From Embleya sp040629175 (GTDB lineage: Bacteria > Actinomycetota > Actinomycetes > Streptomycetales > Streptomycetaceae): a stretch of DNA of 64,000 bases. Position 1 is the stretch's first letter. The number at the start of each line of letters is the position of its first letter. Location of the stretch: NCBI RefSeq assembly GCF_040629175.1, contig NZ_JBEXUX010000026.1:62001-126000 (forward strand). The letters are read 5' to 3'. The notes below the pieces were generated by a model. That model saw nothing but the letters and a program-made list of their open reading frames with translations, was not told the DNA's origin and ran no database searches. Position numbers and translations under genes: made by a program. Shown one piece after another: positions 34,036 through 42,943 of this stretch.

Positions 34036-35643
34036 TCAGCGCACGCCGCGCCTCAGTGCCCGACCCGCGAGTGCGCCCGTGGGGTTCCCGTCACGCAGTG
34101 CGAAGCGGCCGTTGACGAGCACGTGGTGCATTCCTGTGGCGTAGCGGTGGGGTTCGGAGTACGTCGCGTGATCCTGGACCGCGTCCGGATCGAAGATCGC
34201 GAGGTCGGCCCACTCGCCTGCCTTGACCCTCCCTCGTCCGACGAGTCTCAGCGTGTCCGCCGGCAGGCTCGTCATGCGACGCACGGCCTCCTCCAGCGTC
34301 AGCAGGCCGTCACGCACGTATGGACCGAGGACGCGCGCAAAGGAGCCGTAGGCTCGCGGGTGTGTCGGGGAGTCCGAAAACGGCGGCTCCGTCGAGGCCG
34401 CTTCGGCGTCGGAGCACACACTCACCCACGACTGTTCCAGACCGAGGCGGATGTTCTCCTCCGACATGCAGAAGTAGAGGGCCTCCGTGTGCGGGTCCTC
34501 GGCCACGAGATCCAGGAGCGCTTCGAGGGGATCGCCGTAGCCACGGAGGGCACTGAACTGCGCCAACGTCTTTCCGGCAGCCTCGGCGTTCGAGCCGCGT
34601 CCGCCCTGGAGCAGGACACCTTCGGCGCCGCCCGCATCGAGATAGATGTTCTCCCACGTGCCGCCCGGCACCCGGATGTCCGCGATGATCTGCGCCCTGC
34701 CGACCGGGTCCGCGATACGTTTCAACAGGGCCTTCTCTCCGCCGTCGAAGTACCACGGTGGAATGCACGCGGCCAGGCTCGTACCGCCTGCCTCGTAGGG
34801 ATAGAGATCGGCGCTGATCTCCATCCCTTCCTCGCGCGCTTCCGCGATCAGGCGGATCGCTTCGGCCATCCGGTGCCAGTTGTCACGGCCGGAGGCCTTG
34901 AGGTGCCACACATGTACCCGGCCGGCGGACATCCGGGCGATGTCGATCACCTCACGGACGGACTTCTCCAGATGCGCGGCCTCGTCCCTGATGTGTGAGA
35001 TGTAGAGGGCGCCGTGCGCGCTCGCCACTCCCGCGTACGCCGCCAGCTCCTCGGTCGAGGCATAGATGCCGGGGGCGTACAGGAGTGACGAGCCGACGCC
35101 GAGTGCGCCGGCGGCGAGCTCCTCGTCGAGGATGCCGCAGACCGATCGGAGTTCGTCGTCGGTGAGCTGCCGTTCGTCCGCGCCGGCGCGGATCGCACGG
35201 AGATTGTGCGCGCCGACGAAACTCGCGACGTTCGGTCCGACGCCGTTGGCCTCGAGGCTCTCGAGGAAGTCGTTCAACCGCGGAAAGGCGGTGCGGACTC
35301 CGTCTTCCCGGGGCGTGGGATCGACGATTTCGACGGCGCGGTCGACGACCGGGCCGAGCGAGTATCCCTCTCCGAAGACTTCCGTGGTGACGCCCTGATA
35401 CAGGTCCGACAATCCACGGGCGTCCTGCTGCAGCGACTCGTACGCGTGGCTCAGGATGTTGACGAACCCCGGAGCGACGACGAGCCCGGTCGCGTCGAGT
35501 TCGAATCGCCCGTCCGGCTCGATGTCCCCGACGTGAACGATTCGACCGTGCGAGACGGCGATGTCGGCGGTCTTCCGCGGCGCTCCGGTCCCGTCGACGA
35601 CGGTACCGCCGCGGATCACGAGGTCGTTCGTCATCTCGGACAT
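34036..35643 (-). CDS. N-acyl-D-amino-acid deacylase-like amidohydrolase
   Basis: A 535-residue amidohydrolase-superfamily protein of the D-aminoacylase type (N-acyl-D-amino acid to D-amino acid + carboxylate). Metal/catalytic positions SHIRDE (His), VHVWHLKASG (His) and SVCSDAEA (Asp) are kept. The usual first metal motif GFIDxHxHxD reads GFVNILSHAYESLQQD and the following Cys region reads TTEVFGEGYSLGP without a Cys, so only one of the two metal sites can be canonical. Start ATG 35641-35643, one base after the decarboxylase stop: co-translated. It suggests that the imported compound holds a D-residue or N-acylated amine. Confidence 0.9.
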   Translation of the reverse strand: MSEMTNDLVIRGGTVVDGTGAPRKTADIAVSHGRIVHVGDIEPDGRFELDATGLVVAPGFVNILSHAYESLQQDARGLSDLYQGVTTEVFGEGYSLGPVVDRAVEIVDPTPREDGVRTAFPRLNDFLESLEANGVGPNVASFVGAHNLRAIRAGADERQLTDDELRSVCGILDEELAAGALGVGSSLLYAPGIYASTEELAAYAGVASAHGALYISHIRDEAAHLEKSVREVIDIARMSAGRVHVWHLKASGRDNWHRMAEAIRLIAEAREEGMEISADLYPYEAGGTSLAACIPPWYFDGGEKALLKRIADPVGRAQIIADIRVPGGTWENIYLDAGGAEGVLLQGGRGSNAEAAGKTLAQFSALRGYGDPLEALLDLVAEDPHTEALYFCMSEENIRLGLEQSWVSVCSDAEAASTEPPFSDSPTHPRAYGSFARVLGPYVRDGLLTLEEAVRRMTSLPADTLRLVGRGRVKAGEWADLAIFDPDAVQDHATYSEPHRYATGMHHVLVNGRFALRDGNPTGALAGRALRRGVR

Positions 35644-35644
35644 G

Positions 35645-36958
35645 TCACACGCCTTCCTTGGGGTCGAGGAGGTCGCGGCGCCTCAGATCCTCGTAGGTCT
35701 CGCGGCGGACCACCGCACGCGACCGCCCCCCGCCGACGAAGATCACGGGTGGCCGACGGGCACCGTTGTAGTTGTTCGACATGGTGTGGCAGTACGCCCC
35801 CGTCACGGGCACCGCCACGACATCGCCGACCCGGGGTTCGCGCAGCGCCACACCCGTGCTGATCCGGTCACCGGATTCGCAGTGCCTGCCGACGAGGTCC
35901 ACGGCCTCTCCGCCGCCGACGCGGTTCACGACGGTCGCCTCGAACCTTTGCCCGTACAGGGACACTTCGAGGTTGTCACCCATGCCTCCGTCGACCGCGA
36001 CGAACGTCGGTCGTCCCTCCTTCACCGAGACGACCCGGTACAGCGTCAGCCCGCTTCGCGCCACGACGCTGCGGCCCGGCTCGATCAGCAACTGCGCGTG
36101 CGCCGGCAGATACTTCGTGGCGGCGCCGATGAGGCCGTCGAGCCAGGCTTCGACGCTCGGCGGAGCGTCGTCGTACGTGTAGCGGACGCCCAGACCGCCG
36201 CCCAGATCGTAGATGTCGAACTCGCCGTAGGAGGCGAGTGCTCGCACGGCCGCAACATAGGGCTCGACCTCGCATATCTGGCTTCCGATGTGCATGTGCA
36301 GACCGCGAAGATCGAGGTGCTCACTGGAACGGAGGCGAGCGATCGCCCGTTGGGCGTCTGCCCGCTGCAGACCGAACTTCGATCCCTGCTTTCCTGTCGC
36401 CAGCGCCTCGTGCGTCTCGGCGGCGACATCGGGGAGCACACGGATCAGGACGTCCTGGCGGCCGGTGACGATCTCTTCCAGCTTCGCGATGTCATCGAAG
36501 TTGTCGATGACGATGAGCCCCACTCCCGCGTCGACCGCGGCCTGGAGTTCGTCCACCGATTTCGCGTTGCCGTGCATCACGATGGTGTCGGGTTCAACCC
36601 CCGCACCGAGCGCGAGAACAAGCTCGCCACCGCCCGCGACATCCGCTCCGAGCCCCGCTTCCGCGAGCGTCCGATAGACAGCTGTCGCCGGGAACGCTTT
36701 CGATGCGAAGACAACGCGTGAGTTCGGCCATCTGGCGGCCAGCGCCTCGCGGAACAATGTCGCCTGGCGGATCAGCGCGGTCTCGTCGAGCACGTAGGCA
36801 GGGGTGCCGAACCGCTGCGCGATATCCGTCAGCCGAACGCCTCCCACGACCAACTCGTCCTCGGCATCAACATATGTTCCTTCGGGGAACAATTCAATCA
36901 ATGCGCGCGCGTCGTCGTTCGGATTTGTGTCTGATGCGTCGAGGGTCGACGTCGTCAT
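35645..36958 (-). CDS. fold-III PLP decarboxylase (LysA-like)
   Basis: A 437-residue alanine-racemase-fold decarboxylase related to diaminopimelate decarboxylase. It has PLP Lys in VFASKAFPA, HMHIGSQI, the phosphate-binding EPGRSVV, the catalytic Cys in GRHCESGD and MSNNYNG. An accessory-island location and partners make a housekeeping lysine-biosynthesis role unlikely. Members of this fold also decarboxylate D-ornithine, D-lysine, D-arginine-like or carboxyspermidine substrates. It is first in the minus-strand group, divergent from the PucR-like regulator gene with 83 bases between start codons. Confidence 0.9.
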   Translation of the reverse strand: MTTSTLDASDTNPNDDARALIELFPEGTYVDAEDELVVGGVRLTDIAQRFGTPAYVLDETALIRQATLFREALAARWPNSRVVFASKAFPATAVYRTLAEAGLGADVAGGGELVLALGAGVEPDTIVMHGNAKSVDELQAAVDAGVGLIVIDNFDDIAKLEEIVTGRQDVLIRVLPDVAAETHEALATGKQGSKFGLQRADAQRAIARLRSSEHLDLRGLHMHIGSQICEVEPYVAAVRALASYGEFDIYDLGGGLGVRYTYDDAPPSVEAWLDGLIGAATKYLPAHAQLLIEPGRSVVARSGLTLYRVVSVKEGRPTFVAVDGGMGDNLEVSLYGQRFEATVVNRVGGGEAVDLVGRHCESGDRISTGVALREPRVGDVVAVPVTGAYCHTMSNNYNGARRPPVIFVGGGRSRAVVRRETYEDLRRRDLLDPKEGV

Positions 36959-37027
36959 ATGAGTTCCCGCCTTCTGATTTACGATCAGGCTAGGGACTCC
37001 ATCCGGGGCGAATCTGTAGCCGATGTG

Positions 37028-37043
37028 ACTAGTATTCGCGAAT
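37028..37043. promoter_or_regulatory. palindromes at the PucR-like gene start, probable leaderless promoter
   Basis: ACTAGT (37028-37033) and ATTCGCGAAT (37034-37043) abut each other and the second includes the first bases of the ATG. TAGTAT (37030-37035) is a plausible -10 element seven bases from the ATG and there is no Shine-Dalgarno sequence, as expected for a leaderless message. An operator over the start would allow autoregulation. Confidence 0.45.
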
Positions 37044-38646
37044 GAACTTGTCTGATCGGCCAGTTGCCGGCTGCTCCCTGGAGGAGCTGCTGCAGCGGGT
37101 GCTCCCGCTGCAGGTCACCGTTCTCGTCGAGTCGACCGCCGCGGGCGCGCTTTTCGTGCGTAGCACCGTCATCGCGGGGCCGGGGGAGGGGCTACCCGAT
37201 GTGTCGGGTGGCATCCTGCTACTGGCGGGGTACGGCGACGTGCCGCAGATCGAGGCATCGGTGAGGGAAGCCGCCGAGCGTGGGTTCGGTGCGGTGTTCC
37301 TCCGAGCGGGTGCGTCGGCGACGCCGACGGTCCTGCGCACGGCAGCCGAGGCCGGGGTTTCGCTGATGTCTTTCGACAGCGAGCTGAACTGGCGTGAGCT
37401 GGCCGCGCTGCTCGACACGGTGATCGAATCGCACTGGGCGCCGTCCGATGGAGGACCCGCCGTCGGTGTCGAGGAGCTGTACGTGATCGCCGACGCGGTC
37501 GCGGCGACGATCGGTGGCTCGGTGTCGATCGAGGATCTCTCTCAGCGCGTCGTCGCCTACTCGAGCGTTCCGGGCCAGCGTATCGACGCGGTACGCAGCG
37601 AAGGCATCCTCGACCGGAGCGCTCCGCACGATCCGGGAGATCGGGAACGGTACGGGCGCATCCTGCGGTCCGACGGCGTGGTCAGGTTCGAGCGCAACGG
37701 TGACGAACTCGCGCGTGCGGCGATGGCCGTCAAGGCCGGCGACCTTCCGCTCGGCACGATTTGGGCGATCGAGGGCGAAAACGGCATGAGCCCTCGTGAC
37801 GAAGCCGCTCTGCGGCAGGGCGCTCAGTTGGCGGCGTTGCACATGCTGCGTGCGCGCAGCCCCTTCGAGCTCCATCACGAACTCCGCGGCGACGCTCTGC
37901 GGTCGCTCATCGACGGAACGGGGAACGCGGACGGTGCCCGTACGCGGCTCCGTTTGCGGGACGATGTGCCTCGCGCGCTGCTCGCGTTCGGATTCGGGGG
38001 CACAGGGGCGGACCGGTCCGAATCCTCGGCGGCGGCCGGCGCCACACAGAATGTCGCACGCCAGATCAGCGCTCTGCGCCCCAGCGCCCCGATCACGGTG
38101 TCCGGAGGGGTTGTCTACGTCCTCCTCGCCGACGATCAGGTGAGCTCTGCCGCGTCCTCCCTGGCCGAGTCGATCACCGGCATCCCGGGAAGCCGAGCGC
38201 GGCGACGGCTGTTCGGCGCGGTCGCCGTCGACCATGACGCGACCCGGCCGCTCACGGATCTGCGCGCCGAGGCGGACGACGTGCTGGAGGCGCTCGTCGT
38301 CCGCTCGGACCGGCCTACCGCAACCCTGCGCGACGTCCGGGTGGACGTGATCCTGCGACACGTCGCAGCCGAGCTGACGAGAACTCCCTGGCTGCGTGAT
38401 ACGGAGATCGCCCGGATCTTCACCGCCTCGGCCCGCAATCGGGAGATCGCCAACAGCGTGGCGGCGTGGTTCGAGGCACGGTTCGAGGTGAGCCGGGCGG
38501 CGCAGGAACTCCAGGTACACCCCAACACGCTGCGGTATCGGCTTCGCCGCTTCTCCGAACTGACAGGAGTGGACCTGGAGGATGCCGATTCGTGCTTGAG
38601 CGTCTGGTTGCAGCTGCGCACGCATTCCGGAGTCCGGGCCTCCTGA
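37042..38646 (+). CDS. PucR/CdaR-family transcriptional regulator
   Basis: A 534-residue regulator. The amino PucR domain (EELLQRVLPLQVTVLVESTA, ASATPTVLRTAAEAGVSLMS) is followed by a GAF-like/GGDEF-like middle (AVAATIGGSVSIEDLSQRVV, ALLAFGFGG). The carboxy helix-turn-helix belongs to the PucR C-terminal HTH_30 type (AAQELQVHPNTLRYRLRRFS). Such proteins activate purine-, amino-acid- or polyamine-catabolic genes in response to a pathway metabolite. Located centrally and divergent to the enzyme group, convergent to the decarboxylase/transport operon, it is the obvious controller of the island. Confidence 0.92.
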   Translation: MNLSDRPVAGCSLEELLQRVLPLQVTVLVESTAAGALFVRSTVIAGPGEGLPDVSGGILLLAGYGDVPQIEASVREAAERGFGAVFLRAGASATPTVLRTAAEAGVSLMSFDSELNWRELAALLDTVIESHWAPSDGGPAVGVEELYVIADAVAATIGGSVSIEDLSQRVVAYSSVPGQRIDAVRSEGILDRSAPHDPGDRERYGRILRSDGVVRFERNGDELARAAMAVKAGDLPLGTIWAIEGENGMSPRDEAALRQGAQLAALHMLRARSPFELHHELRGDALRSLIDGTGNADGARTRLRLRDDVPRALLAFGFGGTGADRSESSAAAGATQNVARQISALRPSAPITVSGGVVYVLLADDQVSSAASSLAESITGIPGSRARRRLFGAVAVDHDATRPLTDLRAEADDVLEALVVRSDRPTATLRDVRVDVILRHVAAELTRTPWLRDTEIARIFTASARNREIANSVAAWFEARFEVSRAAQELQVHPNTLRYRLRRFSELTGVDLEDADSCLSVWLQLRTHSGVRAS

Positions 38647-38677
38647 CGCGGGGCGTGACCGAAGAGGCGTTGCGGTC

Positions 38678-38693
38678 CGATTCCCGAGAATCG
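38678..38693. terminator. weak hairpin between convergent genes
   Basis: CGATTC-CCGA-GAATCG, a 6-bp stem, between the 3' ends of the regulator and the convergent decarboxylase gene. Position suits a bidirectional terminator but the stem is short. Confidence 0.35.
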
Positions 38694-38700
38694 ATGTCCG

Positions 38701-40200
38701 CTACGGCTTCCTGATCACGCGAAAGCGACTCACGTCGGGAACCACGGCGCCTCGAACGTACCCGCCCGGTGAACGGGCAACCTGCAGTAGGAAGTCGACG
38801 GCGGGTCGAGTGATTTCCTCACCGGGCAGAATATTGGGGATTCCCGGAGGATACGCGGAAAGGGCGTCAGCGCTCGTCCGGCCCACCGCCTCCGTGTGCG
38901 GGACGACCTCGGACGGCGCGTAGAACGCGTCACGCGGAGAGACCTGTGTTCTCCCGGGCGACGGCAGGTCCGCCGGGTCGCCGATCTCGTTCGGCACCGC
39001 GTCTCCCCGGGTTTCGAGGACGGCGTCGATGAGTCGGTCGAACGAGGTTCGCTTGCCGATCCCCACGAGCGGGACGAGCGTCGTGCGCGTCGCCATCTCC
39101 ACCCATACACCGAAGTCGCGCGCCAACGTGAGCCGCAGGGCGTGCGCATCCGCGCAGATCCCGCTGACGTCGATCGGCATGCGCAGGGGATCATGGTCGA
39201 CGATGTCCGGGTGGGAGAAAAAGGTGTCCTCGATCAACGAGATTCCTTGCTCCGCCCGAATGCGGTCACGCGCCGCTCCCAGGGCACGCAGTGCGTCGTC
39301 GACGTGCGGCCCGCCCCGTTGAAGGTCGCGACGGGCGACATCGATCGATCCGATCAGCAGTGAACTCTCACTCGTGGAGGTCGTCATTCGATAGGCCCGT
39401 TCGAGAGCGGGCTCCAGAGTGTCGGCGAGATCGGTGTCGCCGAGGTGCAGCATCGCGCTCTGGTGCAGGGACGACGTCATCTTGTGCGTACTCATGACGA
39501 CGATGTCGGCCCCCTGCCGCACGGGGGAGGGGGGCAGGTCCGGGTGGAACCCGAAGTGGGCTCCCCAGGCGCAGTCGACGATGAGCACGGCGCCCGCGTC
39601 GTGGACCAACCGGGCGATGGTCGGCACGTCGGCGACCGCCCCGAAATAGCTCGGGCTCACGATGTAGACCGCTGTCACCGGCCCGGGATGGTCGGCGATC
39701 GCCTTCGCGATGGACGCCGGCGTGACACCGTGGGCGATGCCGTTGCGTACGTCCACGCCGGGCAGGGCGTAGGCCGGACGCAACCCGGCGAGGATGACGC
39801 CGTCCACGACACTCGAGTGTGCGCTGCGCTGAATGACGATCCCGTCACCCAGCTGACTCACCGCGAGCGCCGCGAGCCGGTTGCCCTGCGAGGACCCACT
39901 CGTGAGGAACCAGGTCCGCCGGGCGCCCCATGCCCTGGCGGCCAGCTGATGGGCACGCTCGCGCGGGGAGTCTCTTCCGAGGTCGATGCCGTCGAGCAGC
40001 TGTGTGACATCGATGGCCAGTGCCCGTTCCCCGGCGAACTCCGCCTGCCCCGCGGCGAAACCGTCGCCGGTGGCACCATGGCCGGGCACCATGAACGACA
40101 CCGGCCTGCGGGCGGCATGACGAAGCAATGCGTCGGCGTACGGTGCTTCGTCGTCTGCACCGGCCCGAGGACGTCCGTCGTAGTGGATGGTCGGTTTCAT
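38701..40200 (-). CDS. Orn/Lys/Arg decarboxylase-type fold-I PLP enzyme
   Basis: A 499-residue aspartate-aminotransferase-fold decarboxylase (class III basic-amino-acid decarboxylase, SpeA/YaaO-like short form without the wing domain). It has the PLP-stacking region TSGSSQGNRLAAL and HSSVVDGVILAGL, PLP Asp in LIVDCAWGAHFGFH, Lys in MSTHKMTSSLHQ, and the carboxy motif YPPGIPNILPGEEI typical of this family. Expected reaction: arginine to agmatine, or lysine/ornithine to the diamine. It is the last gene of the transporter operon, 3 bases after the ATPase stop. Coupled with the agmatine deiminase it makes arginine the best guess. Confidence 0.9.
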   Translation of the reverse strand: MKPTIHYDGRPRAGADDEAPYADALLRHAARRPVSFMVPGHGATGDGFAAGQAEFAGERALAIDVTQLLDGIDLGRDSPRERAHQLAARAWGARRTWFLTSGSSQGNRLAALAVSQLGDGIVIQRSAHSSVVDGVILAGLRPAYALPGVDVRNGIAHGVTPASIAKAIADHPGPVTAVYIVSPSYFGAVADVPTIARLVHDAGAVLIVDCAWGAHFGFHPDLPPSPVRQGADIVVMSTHKMTSSLHQSAMLHLGDTDLADTLEPALERAYRMTTSTSESSLLIGSIDVARRDLQRGGPHVDDALRALGAARDRIRAEQGISLIEDTFFSHPDIVDHDPLRMPIDVSGICADAHALRLTLARDFGVWVEMATRTTLVPLVGIGKRTSFDRLIDAVLETRGDAVPNEIGDPADLPSPGRTQVSPRDAFYAPSEVVPHTEAVGRTSADALSAYPPGIPNILPGEEITRPAVDFLLQVARSPGGYVRGAVVPDVSRFRVIRKP

Positions 40201-40203
40201 CCT

Positions 40204-41028
40204 TCACGTTCCTTCATGGCCGGCTCGGTGCTGCTCGCTTGGCAGCGCGGCCAGCAGCTCGCGCGTGTAGGTGTGTTGCGGATTCAGCAGCACTTCTTCG
40301 GTCGTTCCGACCTCGACCAGCCGGCCGGATCGCATCACCGCGACACGATCGGCGATGTTCCAGGCCAGGCCGAGATCGTGCGTGACGACCATGACGCTGA
40401 GGCGCATCTGTTCGCGCAACCGGAGGAAGAGGCTGAGGATCTCTCCGCGGAGCGACGCGTCGAGGCTTGCGACGGGCTCGTCGGCGATGATGGTCTCGGG
40501 TTCGACGGCGAGCGCGCCGGCGATGAGGACGCGTTGACGCTGACCGCCGGAAAGCTCGTGAGGGTAGCTCAGGAAGAACTGCTCCGGCGGGCGCAGGCCG
40601 GCATTCGAGAGTGCTCGTGCCACGAGATCGACCTCGGTGACGTCATCGCCGCGGGCGTTGTGCTCGGCGACGAGCCGGTGCAGCCGGATGCCCTCGGCCA
40701 CCGACTCGTACACGGAGTGCTTCGGGTTGAGCGCACCCGACGGGTCCTGCATGACGAGTTGGACCCGGCGGCGGTAGCCGCGCAGCGCGGCGCCACCGGT
40801 GGGAAGCCGCTTGCCGAGAGCGGTCACCTCTCCGCTCGTGGGACGTTCGAGGCCGAGAAGCGCTCTGCTCAGCGTCGTCTTTCCGGAGCCCGACGCACCG
40901 ACCAGAGCCAGGATCTCGCCGTCCCGGACCTCGAGGTTCACGCCGTCAACGGCACGGACCTCGCTGCGACCGTGGAGTGAGGGGAACGTGACATGGAGAT
41001 CGGTCGCGCTCAGCACGATGCGGTTCAT
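40204..41028 (-). CDS. dipeptide/oligopeptide ABC transporter ATP-binding protein (DppF-like)
   Basis: A 274-residue ABC ATPase. It has Walker A GASGSGKTT, signature LSGGQRQR, Walker B TIIADEPVASLD and H-loop VTHDLGLAW. QLVMQDPSGALNPKHSV and HTYTRELLAALP are peptide/nickel-importer-specific. It couples ATP hydrolysis to import through the adjacent permeases. ATG 41026-41028 overlaps the stop of the preceding ATPase gene (ATGA). The carboxy end is short compared with DppF proteins carrying the oligopeptide C-terminal domain. Confidence 0.93.
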   Translation of the reverse strand: MNRIVLSATDLHVTFPSLHGRSEVRAVDGVNLEVRDGEILALVGASGSGKTTLSRALLGLERPTSGEVTALGKRLPTGGAALRGYRRRVQLVMQDPSGALNPKHSVYESVAEGIRLHRLVAEHNARGDDVTEVDLVARALSNAGLRPPEQFFLSYPHELSGGQRQRVLIAGALAVEPETIIADEPVASLDASLRGEILSLFLRLREQMRLSVMVVTHDLGLAWNIADRVAVMRSGRLVEVGTTEEVLLNPQHTYTRELLAALPSEQHRAGHEGT

Positions 41029-42026
41029 CGGGCCACCGTCGATTCCGTACGGGCGATGCCCAGATCCTCGGCGCGCAGGCAGCCGGTTTTCAGCCCGTGT
41101 GCGTACCTGGCGAACTCCGGCTTGTGGACGAGGCAGTCGCCGTCGAGAGACGTGCACTGCGCGGCGAATTCACGCTCGGCCACGTCGTCGACGACGGTGA
41201 CCGGATCGTCCGCGAGCCCCTGGGGCCGATACCTCGACGCCGGGTCGCCGATCGTGGGGAACGCGCCTGCGAGAGCCCGCGTATAGGGATGCTTCGCCTG
41301 CGCGAACACCCTCGGACCGGGAGCCTGCTCTATGATGCGGCCGCCGTGCATGACGACCACTTCGTCGCACACGCTCGACAGGACCGCGAGGTCGTGGCTG
41401 ATCATCATCAAGCCGAGTTCGAGCTCGACCGCCAGGTTTCGAAGCAGGCGCAGGATCTGGGCCTGCACTTTCACGTCGAGCGCGGTGGTTGCTTCGTCGG
41501 CGATCAGCAGCTTGGGGTCGCAGGCGAGCGCCATGGCGATCATGATGCGCTGCTTCTGTCCGCCCGAAAGCTGATGGGGGTAGCTGTACGTGTGCTCCGC
41601 CGCGAGGCTCACCATGTCGAGCAGTTCGGCCACGCGGAGATCGCATGCACGCCGCGTCGTCTCGGGTCGGTGGACGAGAATGGGTTCGGCGATCTGCTCG
41701 CCCACCGTCCGCACGGGGTTGAGCGAGTTCATCGCTCCCTGAAAGACGATCGCGGCATCCGACCAGCGCATGCGGCGCAGCGCGCCCCAGGTGAGGGAGT
41801 TGACGTCCTTGCCGCAGACCTCGACCCGCCCCTCCACGCCTGCCTTGCGGGGGTGGAGCCGCAGCACGGCGCTCGCCACCGTGGACTTTCCCGAACCCGA
41901 TTCGCCGGCGATGCCAAGGGAGCGGCCTTGGTCGAGTGAGAGAGAAACGCCGCGCACGGCGGCGATGTCTCCTCGACCGGATCGGTACGTGACCCGGAGA
42001 TCTTCGATCCTCAGCAGTTGGGTCAT
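41025..42026 (-). CDS. dipeptide/oligopeptide ABC transporter ATP-binding protein (DppD-like)
   Basis: A 333-residue ABC ATPase with Walker A GESGSGKST, signature LSGGQKQR, Walker B LLIADEATTALD and H-loop MISHDLAVL. The carboxy oligopeptide-transporter domain has four cysteines in the last 50 residues (FAAQCTSLDGDCL, GLKTGCLR), the pattern linked to an Fe-S cluster in Dpp/Opp ATPases. The D-loop has Ala where most relatives have Pro (DEATTALD). ATG 42024-42026 overlaps the permease stop (ATGA) and its own stop overlaps the next start. Confidence 0.93.
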   Translation of the reverse strand: MTQLLRIEDLRVTYRSGRGDIAAVRGVSLSLDQGRSLGIAGESGSGKSTVASAVLRLHPRKAGVEGRVEVCGKDVNSLTWGALRRMRWSDAAIVFQGAMNSLNPVRTVGEQIAEPILVHRPETTRRACDLRVAELLDMVSLAAEHTYSYPHQLSGGQKQRIMIAMALACDPKLLIADEATTALDVKVQAQILRLLRNLAVELELGLMMISHDLAVLSSVCDEVVVMHGGRIIEQAPGPRVFAQAKHPYTRALAGAFPTIGDPASRYRPQGLADDPVTVVDDVAEREFAAQCTSLDGDCLVHKPEFARYAHGLKTGCLRAEDLGIARTESTVAR

Positions 42027-42943
42027 CGGCCCTCCTTGAGGCGCGGATTGACGATGTCCTCGAGCGCTTGGCCGGCCATCGTGAACGCGAGTACCACCAC
42101 GATGACGCAGATACCGGGCGGGAGCAGCGCCCACCATGCCCCCAGCGACACGGCACCGGTGCCGAACGCCGCGTTGAGCATCGTGCCCCAGGAAACCGCT
42201 GTCGGGTCGCCGAAGCCGAGGAAGGACAGCGTGGTCTCGGCAAGAACCGACCCGGCGACCGTGAGTGTCGTGTTCGCGAACACGAGCGGCAGCACGTTGG
42301 GGAACACATGTTTCGACATGAGGTGCCAGGGCCCCGCGCCGAGCACCCGCGCTCGTTCCATGAACGGCCGTTCGCGCACCGAGAATGTCTGCGCCCGGAT
42401 CACCAGCGCCGTCGCGGGCCAGCCGGTGATGCCGATCACCACGATGATCGAGAGCAAGGAGCCGCCCAGCAAGGTCGCCAGGACGAGGGCGAGGGGCAGG
42501 AATGGAATGACGATGAACCATTCGGTGAGCCGGAAGAGGACGGTGCCTGCCCACCCGTCCGATATCCCCGAGGCCATGCCGACGATCGTGCCGATCACCA
42601 TCGAGATGACCGTGGCCATCAGGCCCACCAGAAGCGGAACGCGGGCCCCGAATATGAGCAGGGTGAGTATCGAACGTCCGTTGTCATCGGTTCCGAGCGG
42701 ATACTTTCGGCTCGGCGGCGCCAGGATCGGACCCGACGCGGCACTCACGCGCAACTCATGGGAGTCGGCCAGCAGCGGCGCGAAGACCGCGATGACCGCG
42801 AAGACCAGGAGCACGGCGAGTCCGACCATGCCCGCCCGGTTCGCGCGGAACTTCGCCCACGTACGACCCCAGGCTTCGCGACGGAGCTTCCAACGGAGCG
42901 CTCTCGCGCTGGACCGTCGAGGGGGAGCGGGTGCTGTGGTCAT
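42023..42943 (-). CDS. peptide ABC transporter permease (DppC-like)
   Basis: A 306-residue inner-membrane permease. A cytoplasmic amino tail with many Arg is followed by a first membrane helix at about residues 38-58 (MVGLAVLLVFAVIAVFAPLL), the DppC-type segment PLGTDDNGRSILTLLIFGAR, and four to five further helices. The EAA-loop, which contacts the ATPases, is MERARVLGAGPWHLMSKHVF. Overlaps both neighbours by ATGA, so subunit synthesis is coupled. Confidence 0.92.
   Translation of the reverse strand: MTTAPAPPRRSSARALRWKLRREAWGRTWAKFRANRAGMVGLAVLLVFAVIAVFAPLLADSHELRVSAASGPILAPPSRKYPLGTDDNGRSILTLLIFGARVPLLVGLMATVISMVIGTIVGMASGISDGWAGTVLFRLTEWFIVIPFLPLALVLATLLGGSLLSIIVVIGITGWPATALVIRAQTFSVRERPFMERARVLGAGPWHLMSKHVFPNVLPLVFANTTLTVAGSVLAETTLSFLGFGDPTAVSWGTMLNAAFGTGAVSLGAWWALLPPGICVIVVVLAFTMAGQALEDIVNPRLKEGR

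Noticed and set aside
32974..34998. 674-codon plus-strand open frame
   Set aside because: Antisense to the serine hydrolase and D-aminoacylase-like genes, which have full catalytic motifs.
35645..36958. housekeeping lysA
   Set aside because: Fold and motifs match, but the position within an accessory catabolic island argues for a different substrate; the symbol was withheld.
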